A DNA stretch of 64,000 nucleotides. Origin: MGBC114844 sp910585855. GTDB lineage: Bacteria; Bacillota; Clostridia; Lachnospirales; Lachnospiraceae. The first letter of the stretch is position 1. The number at the start of each line of letters is the position of its first letter. Shown piece after piece: positions 35,681 to 44,160 of this stretch. The notes below the pieces were generated by a model. The model was not told where the DNA came from. It searched no databases and saw nothing but the letters and a program-made list of their open reading frames with translations. A program made the position numbers and the translations under genes. The stretch is taken from NCBI GenBank assembly GCA_965646165.1, contig CBFFYP010000002.1:1-64000 (forward strand), read 5' to 3'.

Positions 35681-37441
35681 GTGGAAGAACAGGAAATGAT
35701 AAAGAAAAAAGTGAAGGAAGAATTGAACCAGATGGGAAAGAGGAAAGGCACAAAACTTTTGATGAAAATTTCTTTATTGGTGCTTTTGCCTATTATTCTA
35801 ATTGCAGTAATTTGTACTTTTATCAGTGTAAGAAATGAACTTGCACTTACAGAAGATTTGATTCAATCTCAACTGCAAAGTGTAACATATTGTGTGTCGG
35901 ATATTTTTTTTGGAATGGGAAATGATGATTTTACCTATGAGGACGGAATAATAAAAAGCGGGGAATCTATTTTTATTACTTTAGAAACATTAGAAAAGAT
36001 AAAAGCACAAACCGGGACAGATATTACTTTTTTTTATGGAGATACACGTGTGCTGACGTCTTTAAAAGATGAAAACGGGAATTATCAGATTGGAACAAAG
36101 ATGTCGGATAATGTAAAGAAAATTGTATTAGATCAAGGACAGAAATATGAAAATCATTCCATTATGATATTAGGAGAGGAGTATGCCGGAAATTACCATC
36201 CGATTAAAGATTCTTCTGGAAATGTAAAAGGGGCAATTTTTGCCGGGCGTTCAAAAGAAGAGATTCAAAAAACAATTCGAAAGGAATTATTTTCTTTATT
36301 TATAACAGTTATTGTAATTATTGTTGTTTCTTTGCTGCTTGCAATGCTGATTGTAATGAGGATAGTAGGAAGTTTAGATCATGCTGTACTGAGTTTAAAT
36401 GTGATGTCAAGGGGAAATTTAAATCTGCAGTTAAGCCAGAGATTGTTGAATCGAAAAGACGAGATTGGAGATATGGTACGTTCGATCTATGCTTTAATGA
36501 CCTCTTTAAAAGAAATTGTATCAAATATTATTCATACTTCTCGTGCATTAGAGAATTTTACAAGTCGGTTTGATACTTCTTTTCACTCAATTACAACAAC
36601 GATTGAACAAGTCAACTATGCAGTGGAAGGCATTGCAAACAGTGCAACTTCACAGGCAGGAGAAACGATGAGTGCTAATACAGAAGTGGTTTCTATGGGA
36701 GGTGCTATTGATGAAACAACAGAGAGAGTGACAATTTTAGGAGAGAGTTCTCAAAAGATGAAGTCTTATAGTGATACAGCAGGTGTGACTTTAGATCAGC
36801 TGGTAGGAATTAGTGAGCGAACAAAGAAATCTATAGATCATGTGCAGGAACAAACAAATTTGACAAATCAATCTGCACAGGAAATTCGTACGGCAACAGA
36901 TTTAATTACTAGTATTGCCAGTCAGACAAATTTATTGTCCTTAAATGCCAGTATAGAGGCAGCTCGTGCAGGTGAAAATGGCAGAGGATTTGCTGTTGTG
37001 GCAGATGAAATTCGAAATTTATCGGAACAGTCAAAACAATCAGCAGAAAGGATTGTAATGATTGTAACTAATTTGTTACAAAATTCGAATACCAGTGTGC
37101 AGACAATGAATGAAGTAGCAGAGATTATTGAGGAACAAAACCAAAAATTAGAAGATACCAAAGAGATATTTGGTTCATTAAATCATGAAATTGATGCAGT
37201 AACTGCTGCAATTACGGAAATCGGAGAACGAACAGAGCTATTAAATCAGAAAAAGGGAGCAGTGATGGATATTGTTGATAGTTTAGCTGCTATTGCAGAA
37301 GAAAATGCAGCAAATACAGAACAGACATCTGCTTCTATGCTGGAATTAAATCGTATTGTGCAGGATTGCAGCCATTCTACAGAAGAATTGGTAACTTTGG
37401 CAGGTCAGTTAGTACAGAATACAAAACAGTTTGAATTGTAG
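35681..37441 (+). CDS. Methyl-accepting chemotaxis protein with single Cache sensor
   Basis: A chemoreceptor of about 586 residues. After a short charged leader, the first membrane helix is ISLLVLLPIILIAVICTFIS. A compact extracellular sensor of about 170 residues follows with TGTDITFFYGDTRVLTSL, in the manner of single-Cache domains. A second helix (FITVIVIIVVSLLLAMLIV), HAMP and a signalling domain with NASIEAARAGENGRGFAVVA complete it. I chose GTG 35681 as start since GAAGGGAG is 9 nt upstream; the reading frame extends back into the OLD gene. A strong terminator closes the gene. Confidence 0.9.
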   Translation: MEEQEMIKKKVKEELNQMGKRKGTKLLMKISLLVLLPIILIAVICTFISVRNELALTEDLIQSQLQSVTYCVSDIFFGMGNDDFTYEDGIIKSGESIFITLETLEKIKAQTGTDITFFYGDTRVLTSLKDENGNYQIGTKMSDNVKKIVLDQGQKYENHSIMILGEEYAGNYHPIKDSSGNVKGAIFAGRSKEEIQKTIRKELFSLFITVIVIIVVSLLLAMLIVMRIVGSLDHAVLSLNVMSRGNLNLQLSQRLLNRKDEIGDMVRSIYALMTSLKEIVSNIIHTSRALENFTSRFDTSFHSITTTIEQVNYAVEGIANSATSQAGETMSANTEVVSMGGAIDETTERVTILGESSQKMKSYSDTAGVTLDQLVGISERTKKSIDHVQEQTNLTNQSAQEIRTATDLITSIASQTNLLSLNASIEAARAGENGRGFAVVADEIRNLSEQSKQSAERIVMIVTNLLQNSNTSVQTMNEVAEIIEEQNQKLEDTKEIFGSLNHEIDAVTAAITEIGERTELLNQKKGAVMDIVDSLAAIAEENAANTEQTSASMLELNRIVQDCSHSTEELVTLAGQLVQNTKQFEL

Positions 37442-37459
37442 GACAAAGGAATGAGATTT

Positions 37460-37492
37460 AAAAAACAGAGCCTAGAATTGGTTCTGTTTTTT
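37460..37492 (+). terminator. Rho-independent terminator after chemoreceptor
   Basis: Thirteen-bp stem AAAAAACAGAGCC / GGTTCTGTTTTTT (one G-T pair) with loop TAGAATT, 18 bp after the stop. The 3' arm ends in six T. Confidence 0.85.
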
Positions 37493-37513
37493 AATGTATA
37501 GATTTTCATAGGG

Positions 37514-37584
37514 GGACGCTGGAATCGGAGGGGGCACTATTATATGTGATTTTTTGATTGAGGTGTGCAGTTGGAAAATAGTGC
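37514..37584 (+). repeat. R-family element, truncated copy (R6)
   Basis: GGACGCTGGAATCGGAGGGG opens a copy whose arm end GCACTATT (37534-37541) is matched by AATAGTGC (37577-37584). The core and most of the right arm are absent. It lies 75 bp upstream of the full copy R7. Confidence 0.5.
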
Positions 37585-37660
37585 TGTTGACAATTTTTTC
37601 TTTTATAAATAAGTGTTTATGGCAGTGTTATTATGCTCTATTTTCCGGCTGAGATGCACA

Positions 37661-37800
37661 GCCGGAAGTGGAAGGAATGTCTGCGCAGGGTCATCATTTC
37701 CCGTCGGCACTTAGGTGCTGTATTTTAGCACCTTAGTGTCCGCTACGAGGAAATGCTAAGCGAAAGCGGGCCCGGAGCGGATTTTCCTTCCACTTCCGGC
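37661..37800 (-). repeat. R-family hairpin element (R7)
   Basis: Full-length reverse copy ending in GGCGTCC. The arms match perfectly over 17 bp (GCCGGAAGTGGAAGGAA) and then diverge, so one arm has mutated or the copy was reshuffled. The core has GGTCATCATTTCCCGTCGGC, the inner hairpin AGGTGCT/AGCACCT and CGAGGAAATGCTAAGCG. It lies between the chemoreceptor and the DnaA-box-like cluster. Confidence 0.87.
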
Positions 37801-37834
37801 GTCCTCTCACCACCCCCCTTTTTTTGTGAACAGG

Positions 37835-37950
37835 GTTTTCAACATATTGTGGATAAGTCTATAAAGTTTTCAACATATTGTAGATAAGTCTGTTGATTTT
37901 GTGGAGAACTATGTGGATATAGGAAGAATTTAGGGATTTTATGTGGAAAA
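37835..37950. promoter_or_regulatory. Cluster of DnaA-box-like sites with a 26-bp direct repeat
   Basis: A 26-bp sequence starting GTTTTCAACATATTGT is repeated at 37835-37860 and 37866-37891 with one change. Each copy holds a DnaA-box-like 9-mer in the same direction: TGTGGATAA (37848, a perfect box on the minus strand) and TGTAGATAA (37879). Weaker matches TGTGGAGAA (37900), TGTGGATAT (37912) and TGTGGAAAA (37942) follow. Such clusters occur at replication origins or DnaA-titrating sites. dnaA and dnaN are not in the window, so the role is open. Confidence 0.5.
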
Positions 37951-38051
37951 AAGAAGAAATTTGATTTTATTACAAAAATGCTTTTATTTATGACAGTTTT
38001 GAAAAAAGTGAGAAAAAAGTGTTATAATGGAGCAAAGAAAAGAAGAATAGA

Positions 38052-39017
38052 ATGGAAGTGAGAAAGATGGATATAGTACAGGAAGCAGCAAAAGTGGCTG
38101 CGATAAAGGCAAATATAGAGCAGGTGATAGTGGGGAAGTCGGAAGTGATTGATTTGATTCTTACGGCGTTGATAGCGGGAGGGCATGTACTTTTAGAGGA
38201 TGTGCCGGGAACGGGAAAAACTATGATGGCAAAGGCTTTGGCAAAGTCGATTGATGCAGAATTTTCCAGAATACAGTTTACGCCGGATTTGCTGCCTTCC
38301 GATATTACGGGGTTAAATTATTTTAATCAAAAAGAAGGGGAATTTGTTTTTCGTAAAGGACCAGTTTTTTGCCATATTCTTCTGGCGGATGAAATTAATC
38401 GTGCAACTCCTAGAACACAGTCTAGTTTATTGGAGTGTATGGAAGAGAAGCAGATTACGGTTGACGGAGAAACACGGATATTGGAGCGTCCCTTTTTTGT
38501 GATTGCTACACAGAATCCGATTGAAACTGCGGGGACATTTCCTCTTCCAGAGGCACAACTGGATCGATTTTTGATGCAGGTTTCTATGGGGCTTCCTAAA
38601 AAAGAAGAAGAACTGCAGATTATGAATCGGTTTATTCGAAGGAATCCGCTTACTGAAGTGAAAGCTGTTGTCAATAAAACGGATTTGATAGAATTGCAGG
38701 AGAAGTATCAAGAGATTTTTGTTCATCCAGCTCTGTTAGATTATATGGTTCAAATTGTAGAGGAAACACGGACATTAAAGGCGGTTTTGCTTGGGGTTAG
38801 TCCTAGAGGGACACTTGCTTTTTTAAAGGCAGTGCAGGCATATGCATTGATTTGCGGAAGGGAGTATGTTGTGCCAGAGGATATTTGTAAATTGGCAGTT
38901 CCTGTTTTGGCTCATCGGATTATTTTGCAGGGAGGAATGTTAAGCGGAGGCGGAAAGGCAGCGGTGGAGCAGATTTTATCTAGGGTTTCAGTGCCTACGG
39001 AGGAATGGAAGAGATAG
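38052..39017 (+). CDS. MoxR-family AAA+ ATPase
   Basis: A 321-residue MoxR ATPase, a chaperone-like AAA+ protein. It shows Walker A DVPGTGKT, Walker B ILLADEINRATPRTQSSLLE, sensor region VIATQNPIETAGTFPLPEAQ and the lid domain with GVSPRGTLAFLKAVQAYA. MoxR-DUF58-membrane protein operons are thought to help maturation of surface or enzyme complexes. The start may be ATG 38052 or ATG 38067; neither has a strong ribosome binding site, with GGAAGTGAG before the second. It overlaps a head-to-tail operon with the next two genes (3-bp gap). Confidence 0.93.
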   Translation: MEVRKMDIVQEAAKVAAIKANIEQVIVGKSEVIDLILTALIAGGHVLLEDVPGTGKTMMAKALAKSIDAEFSRIQFTPDLLPSDITGLNYFNQKEGEFVFRKGPVFCHILLADEINRATPRTQSSLLECMEEKQITVDGETRILERPFFVIATQNPIETAGTFPLPEAQLDRFLMQVSMGLPKKEEELQIMNRFIRRNPLTEVKAVVNKTDLIELQEKYQEIFVHPALLDYMVQIVEETRTLKAVLLGVSPRGTLAFLKAVQAYALICGREYVVPEDICKLAVPVLAHRIILQGGMLSGGGKAAVEQILSRVSVPTEEWKR

Positions 39018-39020
39018 AAT

Positions 39021-40148
39021 ATGACGGTATTGTTATTTACTGGACTGTGTGCAGGGCTTTTGTACTTGCTGCAGGGATGGTTATATGAGTATTTTTGGAA
39101 AAAAAATTTGAGTGCAGATGTAGTTTTTATGGAACGTGCGATTGTAGAAGGGGAAACAGGACGGATTCAAGAAACCATTATCAATGCAAAACTGCTGCCG
39201 CTTCCTATGGTTCGGGTAAAATTTGAGATTGACAGAAGGCTGCGGTTTGAAGGAGAAGGGAATCTTTCTGTTTCAGATAAATGCTATAAAAATGATATTT
39301 TTTCTATTATGTTGTATCAGAAAATTACCAGAACAATTCCTTTTCAGGGGACGAAGCGTGGATATTATTCGATTGACCAAATGGATTTAGTTTCAACGGA
39401 TTTGTTTATGAAAGCAACATTGGTTGGCATTTGGTCGGTGTATACCCGTCTTTTGGTTTATCCTAGAGGTGTGGACACAAAGCAGCTTTTGATTCCCTAT
39501 CGAAAGATGATGGGAACACTGCTTACCCGGCGATCCTCCTATGAAGATCCATTTGAATTTCGGGGAGTTCGTGCATATCAGCCATTTGACAGTATGCGGG
39601 ATGTAAATTGGAAATTATCTGCAAAGACAGGGGAATTAAAAGTAAATATGCATGATTATACAGCAAGGCAGGAGGTGCTTCTTTTATTGAACTTGGAAAC
39701 GGAGGCTATGCTGGAATACGAGGAGTTAAAGGAAGAAAGTATCCGTATTATAAACAGTCTTGCAGAGTGGTTTCTGGCTCAGGGAATAGCGGTAGGATTA
39801 TTAAGTAACGGAAGGGATATTGAAACAAAGGAAGAATTATATATTGTCAGTGGTTCTGGTAAAAATCATATCGGTTATATCCGGGAACAGCTTGCAAGAC
39901 TGGATCTGTCACAGGAGTGCCGGGAATATGGAACAGTGTTGAAGGAACAATTAGAGGAGCAGAAAGAAGAGCCGCTTTATATTTTGGTTTCGACTTCTCA
40001 AAGGGAGAATATACAGCAGGAATTTGATAAGCTGTGTAAAAAAAGCAAAGGTTCCATGTGGATTTTGCCATTATATCCTGATATGAAGGAACGGTTGAGC
40101 CATTGTCCGTTTGCTGAATATTATCGCTGGGAGGTAGAAGATGGATAA
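39021..40148 (+). CDS. DUF58 domain protein
   Basis: A 375-residue protein of the DUF58 family, which always travels with MoxR ATPases. The signature is DPFEFRGVRAYQPFDSMRDV followed by NWKLSAKTGELKVN (about 175-210), the core of the vWA-like fold. The N-terminus has one or two hydrophobic segments (LLFTGLCAGLLYLLQGWLY). It begins 4 bp after the MoxR stop and overlaps the next gene by 8 bp, so translation is probably coupled. Confidence 0.9.
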   Translation: MTVLLFTGLCAGLLYLLQGWLYEYFWKKNLSADVVFMERAIVEGETGRIQETIINAKLLPLPMVRVKFEIDRRLRFEGEGNLSVSDKCYKNDIFSIMLYQKITRTIPFQGTKRGYYSIDQMDLVSTDLFMKATLVGIWSVYTRLLVYPRGVDTKQLLIPYRKMMGTLLTRRSSYEDPFEFRGVRAYQPFDSMRDVNWKLSAKTGELKVNMHDYTARQEVLLLLNLETEAMLEYEELKEESIRIINSLAEWFLAQGIAVGLLSNGRDIETKEELYIVSGSGKNHIGYIREQLARLDLSQECREYGTVLKEQLEEQKEEPLYILVSTSQRENIQQEFDKLCKKSKGSMWILPLYPDMKERLSHCPFAEYYRWEVEDG

Positions 40149-41400
40149 AAAGGAAAAACCCTATTATACAGGAACAGAAATAGTAATATCTATCTTTCAG
40201 ATTTTGGTTCAGTTTACATTATATCACAGTGCAGCTTGCCTGATTGCCGGAATTGGAATAGAAGAGAGTGGATGGATGTATCTTAGGATGGGGATTTTGT
40301 TTCTGCCGCTTTTGATATATTTATTTACTAGAATGTATATTAGGAATCTATCTATTTTTGTATTAATCCATATTGGGTGTGCAGCAGGACTGCTGTTCTT
40401 TTTCCCAAGGACAGTAGGAGAAGCAGCGGCGATTTGTATCTGTCTGCTGATTATGCTGGTAAATTCCGTTCGGTTTCGGATTATAGAATCCTATTATGAT
40501 AGGGAATGTCCAAGTTTGTTTTTGCTGTCGTTTTTATTTGTGGTCTATGTATTTGCTGCTTATATAGAGAAACCAATATTGATGAAACAGTGTTTTTATG
40601 AGCTAATGGTATTTCTTTTATGTTATATGATAAGCAAAAATTTGGAAAATACAGAAAATTTTATCAGCTTAAATCGGGAAACAGCAAATTTTCCGATTCG
40701 GCAGATAAAGGGAGTCAATCGGGTATTGCTTAGTTTTTTTGCGGTTGTAATGCTTGGAGGGATGCTTTTGATACCACAGCTTCATTTGGAAAGAGCAGTG
40801 GAGCAGATGGGAGAATGGGGACTGATTTTTCTAAGATGGTTGTTTTCTTTGATTCGAACAAAGGAGGTCAGTCCAGAACCGTGGGAGTGGAATAATAATT
40901 CTAATTCAGGCAGTTATGAACTTCCAATTACAGAAGAAATGCCTTCTAGGCTGGCAATGTTTTTGCAGTATTTGATGGAGATAGGTACGATTATATTTTT
41001 AATAGTTGTAGTTTTATTTGGAATAGGATTTGGTTTATATCAAATTTATAAGCGTTTTTATGCTGTACCATTGAAGGGGGAGGAGAGAAAAAGAGAAACA
41101 GATGTAATTACAATAACAGAGTCTGTTCCGATTTTTCGAAAAAAGAAAGAGCCAGAAGAGGAAATAGGCGGTTATAGTAAAAAAATTCGCCGTCAGTATA
41201 AAAAGTCAGTAAAAAGGAGAAAGGGAAAGACACAAATACTGCCGTCTTCTCTGACACCTACTGAAATAGAAAATGTGCTGGAATATCCGTTTACGGATAT
41301 ACAAGAAAAAGAACGAGTAATTGTTCTTTATGAGAAAGCACGTTATGGAAAAGAGGAGTGTACAAAGGAGGAGTTTGAAGAAATAAGAAAGATGGTATAG
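40141..41400 (+). CDS. Polytopic membrane protein of the MoxR-DUF58 operon
   Basis: A 419-residue membrane protein. About six N-terminal helices (to residue 165) and one at about 195-215 precede a short loop, another helix near 280-305 (IIFLIVVVLFGIGFGLYQIY), and a basic cytoplasmic tail. The C-terminus, with YPFTDIQEKERVIVLYEKAR, resembles the DUF4129-type tail of the transglutaminase-like proteins that normally form the third gene of such operons, but the transglutaminase domain is absent. Start overlaps the DUF58 stop by 8 bp. Function unknown. Confidence 0.75.
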   Translation: MDKKEKPYYTGTEIVISIFQILVQFTLYHSAACLIAGIGIEESGWMYLRMGILFLPLLIYLFTRMYIRNLSIFVLIHIGCAAGLLFFFPRTVGEAAAICICLLIMLVNSVRFRIIESYYDRECPSLFLLSFLFVVYVFAAYIEKPILMKQCFYELMVFLLCYMISKNLENTENFISLNRETANFPIRQIKGVNRVLLSFFAVVMLGGMLLIPQLHLERAVEQMGEWGLIFLRWLFSLIRTKEVSPEPWEWNNNSNSGSYELPITEEMPSRLAMFLQYLMEIGTIIFLIVVVLFGIGFGLYQIYKRFYAVPLKGEERKRETDVITITESVPIFRKKKEPEEEIGGYSKKIRRQYKKSVKRRKGKTQILPSSLTPTEIENVLEYPFTDIQEKERVIVLYEKARYGKEECTKEEFEEIRKMV

Positions 41401-41429
41401 GATAAAAGAATCAGAGAGGAGGAAATTGT

Positions 41430-41888
41430 ATGTATAGTATTATGTGGTTGATAATTTGTATTGTTTTAGTAATTATAGAAGTAGTCACTTTAAATTTGAC
41501 AACGATTTGGTTTGCGATTGGCGGATTTGTTGCTTATTTGACTGGATTTGTGGGAGCTGGTTTTTGGGGACAATTTTTTGTATTTGTAGTTGTTTCATTG
41601 ATTATGCTGTTTTTTACAAGACCAGTGGCAAAAAAATATTTAAATAAGGGCAGAGTAAAAACTAATGCAGAGAGTTTGGTTGGACAGATTGCACAGACAA
41701 CATCTTGTTTGAATAATAGAGAGGGTTTTGGCTCTGCAGTAATTAACGGACAGGAATGGAGTGCAATTTCATCGGATGATAAAGTGATTATTCAAGAGGG
41801 AGTGGATGTGGAAATATTGGAAGTACGTGGTGTAAAACTGGTTGTTCGAGAAGCAGCACCACATTGGAAGCCAACAGAGAATAAGTAA
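41430..41888 (+). CDS. NfeD-family membrane protein
   Basis: A 152-residue NfeD-like protein. Three hydrophobic helices (WLIICIVLVIIEVVTLNLTT, then FAIGGFVAYLTGF and FFVFVVVSLIMLFFTRPVAK) are followed by a C-terminal OB-fold with GQIAQTTSCLNNREGFGSAV and VEILEVRGVKLVVR. NfeD proteins partner with SPFH/stomatin proteins at membranes. The SPFH gene follows 126 bp downstream, fitting that pairing. ATG follows AGAGAGGAGG. Confidence 0.9.
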   Translation: MYSIMWLIICIVLVIIEVVTLNLTTIWFAIGGFVAYLTGFVGAGFWGQFFVFVVVSLIMLFFTRPVAKKYLNKGRVKTNAESLVGQIAQTTSCLNNREGFGSAVINGQEWSAISSDDKVIIQEGVDVEILEVRGVKLVVREAAPHWKPTENK

Positions 41889-42014
41889 AAGAAAACATAT
41901 GTACTTTTTTTAGAAAGTATGATATACTTTGATAGTTAGACTGTTATGGTCTGATTGAATACAAAACAATAAATATGTTCCGTATACAGTACGGAGGAAA
42001 GAGAGGAAAAGGTC

Positions 42015-42962
42015 ATGTTAGTTTTAACAGGTATTAGTGTGGGATCGATTGTATTAATTCTGTTTATTGTATTGCTTTTACTGGTTATCAGTTCCTGTAT
42101 CAAGATTGTACCGCAGGCACAGGCATATGTAATTGAGCGTTTGGGTGGTTATCAGGATACTTGGTCGGTTGGTCTGCACTTTAAACTTCCATTTATTGAT
42201 CGTGTAGCAAAAAAAGTAATTTTAAAAGAACAAGTAGTGGACTTTGCACCGCAGCCGGTAATTACAAAGGATAATGTTACAATGCGGATTGATACAGTTG
42301 TATTTTTTCAGATTACAGATTCGAAGTTATTTGCTTATGGGGTAGAAAACCCGATTATGGCGATTGAAAATTTAACGGCTACAACATTAAGAAATATTAT
42401 CGGTGAGTTGGAATTGGATCAGACATTGACTTCTAGAGAGATTATTAATGCAAAGATGCGTTCTTCTCTTGATGTAGCTACTGACCCTTGGGGAATTAAA
42501 GTAAATCGTGTAGAATTGAAAAATATTATTCCGCCTGCTGCAATTCAGGATGCAATGGAGAAGCAGATGAAGGCAGAACGTGAAAGACGTGAAAGTATTC
42601 TTCGGGCAGAAGGAGAAAAGAAATCTACTGTGCTTGTAGCAGAAGGTAAGAAGGAATCGGCTATTTTGGAAGCTGAGGCAGAAAAGGAAGCAGCGATTCT
42701 TCGGGCTGAGGCAAAGAAGGAAGCAACGATTCGAGAAGCAGAAGGTCAGGCGGAGGCAATTCGTGCCGTACAGAAGGCAAATGCGGAAGGTATTGCTTTT
42801 ATTAAAGAAGTAGCTCCGGATCAGGCGGTATTGCAGATAAAGAGTTTGGAAGCTTTTGCTAAGGCAGCGGATGGAAAGGCTACTAAAATTATTATTCCTT
42901 CTGATATACAGGGATTGGCAGGGATGGTAAAGGCTGTTACAGAGGTAGCAAAAGAAAGTTAG
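42015..42962 (+). CDS. SPFH/Band 7 (stomatin-like) protein
   Basis: A 315-residue stomatin-like protein with one N-terminal membrane helix (IVLILFIVLLLLVIS), the SPFH domain (about 30-190, VPQAQAYVIERLGGYQDTWS and RIDTVVFFQI) and a long coiled coil with repeated AEGEKKS/AEAEKEA/AEAKKEA units (about 190-250). The QmcA/YbbK group organises membrane microdomains and regulates proteases; NfeD-type partners are common. ATG is preceded by AGGAAAGAGAGGAAAAGG. A TATACT -10 is visible at about 41930. Confidence 0.92.
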   Translation: MLVLTGISVGSIVLILFIVLLLLVISSCIKIVPQAQAYVIERLGGYQDTWSVGLHFKLPFIDRVAKKVILKEQVVDFAPQPVITKDNVTMRIDTVVFFQITDSKLFAYGVENPIMAIENLTATTLRNIIGELELDQTLTSREIINAKMRSSLDVATDPWGIKVNRVELKNIIPPAAIQDAMEKQMKAERERRESILRAEGEKKSTVLVAEGKKESAILEAEAEKEAAILRAEAKKEATIREAEGQAEAIRAVQKANAEGIAFIKEVAPDQAVLQIKSLEAFAKAADGKATKIIIPSDIQGLAGMVKAVTEVAKES

Positions 42963-43073
42963 GGATGATAGGCAGAAAATTAGAAGAAAGGTTTGAGTAG
43001 AAAGGGTATAGATAAATTCCGCATGAGGATAGGGCTTATGCGGAATTTTGCTTTGTGGGGGGAGGACGCCAGA

Positions 43074-43400
43074 TTCTGGAACGGTAGGCATCCTGCTGTT
43101 CCGGTCTCCAAAAAGTAAGAAGTTCTGAGGTTTCTTCTTGCAGACACATCCAACCGGACAGACCGGGGCGCAATTCGCCCTCACAACAACCGAAATAGAA
43201 TGGGCATACCAAAAGATATAATCCACCGCAATAAAACCGCTTCCCTTTCATCCGGGCTAAACACGCCCCTTTTTTTGCACACACTGCATGGAAGCAGTAT
43301 GTGCAAAAAATCTTATGTTTTTCAAGAAACCTAAGAACTTCTAACTTTTTTCCGAAGTCACTGCAGGCTGCCCACCGTTCCAGAATCTGGCTGTTTCTTG
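43074..43400 (+). repeat. S-family large hairpin element (S2)
   Basis: Copy of 327 bp from GGACGCC to GGCTGTTTCTTG. Outer arms GCCAGATTCTGGAACGGT and its complement are paired at both ends, and a second paired stretch is AGAAGTTCTGAGGTTTCTT with AAGAAACCTAAGAACTTCT. The core has CCGGACAGACCGGGGCGCAA, CGGGCTAAACACGCCCC with seven T, and hairpin GCACACACTGC/GCAGTATGTGC. The 1.0-kb gene-free gap 42963-43987 holds S2, S3 and AT-rich DNA. Confidence 0.88.
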
Positions 43401-43549
43401 GCTTATGAACAAAAAAGAATTTATCAAAATTTTTTGTTTTTACAAACTATATTTGCTGTAAAAGCAGCATAGGTCGGAATACGAAACAAGCTTGTAGAAA
43501 CGTTTGTATGTCTTTCTTTTTTTGTTTTTTCAGGAATCGAGAAACAGCC

Positions 43550-43914
43550 AGATGCGAATCCCCTAGGCAGACTGCAGTGACTTTGGAAAAAAGTTAGAAG
43601 TTCTTAACTTCTGCTTGAAAACTTAAGATTTTTTGCATATCCTGCTTCCATGCAGGGTATGCAAAAAAAGGGGTGTGTTTAGCCCGGATAATAGGAAAGA
43701 GGTTGTCTTATGGCTTGTAAAATCTTTCTTATACCTGTTTCGTTTCGACCGCCATGAGGGCGAATTGCGCCCCGGTCTGTCCGGTTGAATGTGCTGGGAT
43801 GCAGAAGTTTTAGAACTTCTTGCTTTTTGGAAACCGGAACAGCAGGATGCCTAGGGGGTTCGTATCTGGCGTCCTCAAGTAGAATACCTAGGGGGTTCAC
43901 ATTTGGTGTTCTCA
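43550..43914 (-). repeat. S-family large hairpin element (S3) with duplicated end
   Basis: Reverse copy (43550-43874). Outer arms CCAGATGCGAATCCCCTAGG and CCTAGGGGGTTCGTATCTGG differ from S2 but pair with each other. Core blocks match the family (GGGCGAATTGCGCCCCGG, GGGGTGTGTTTAGCCC, hairpin GCATATCCTGC/GCAGGGTATGC). The last 29 bp (43849-43877) are repeated with changes at 43886-43914, giving two successive GCGTCC/GTGTTC ends. Confidence 0.85.
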
Positions 43915-43987
43915 GAAACATATCTAATAAATTTAACATATAATAAAATGAATAAAAGAAGCCGATTAGGACGAAAGGATTCTATTT

Positions 43988-44143
43988 ATGAAAAATTGCC
44001 TTGATCTTTATTTTCTTTCTACTATTGCCTGTAAATTGCCGGAATGTCTTTCAAAAGAAGAACTGGCAGTACTTGCTGCCAGTTTAAGAGCGCTTGGGGA
44101 AATGCTGGAGGTAATTCTTAGTCAAGAGGATTGTAAGGGATAA
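43988..44143 (+). CDS. Small hypothetical protein (51 residues)
   Basis: Short reading frame MKNCLDLYFLSTIACKLPEC then LSKEELAVLAASLRALGEML, ending in EDCKG. The ATG has CGAAAGGA about 8 nt upstream and the codon use resembles the neighbours. It looks like the small helical DUF6774-type proteins common in Lachnospiraceae, recalled by pattern only. Function unknown. It converges on dnaB, whose stop is 18 bp away. Confidence 0.65.
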   Translation: MKNCLDLYFLSTIACKLPECLSKEELAVLAASLRALGEMLEVILSQEDCKG

Positions 44144-44160
44144 GTTTCTGTCTTACTGTT

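Noticed and set aside
37835..37891. CRISPR-like direct repeat
   Set aside because: Only two copies of a 26-bp repeat with a 5-bp gap; no spacer array and no cas genes. DnaA-box content explains it better.
43036..43939. Frames of 80-90 codons within S2 and S3 (also in S4-S6)
   Set aside because: Different copies give different frames and frameshifts; conservation follows stems and loops, not codons.
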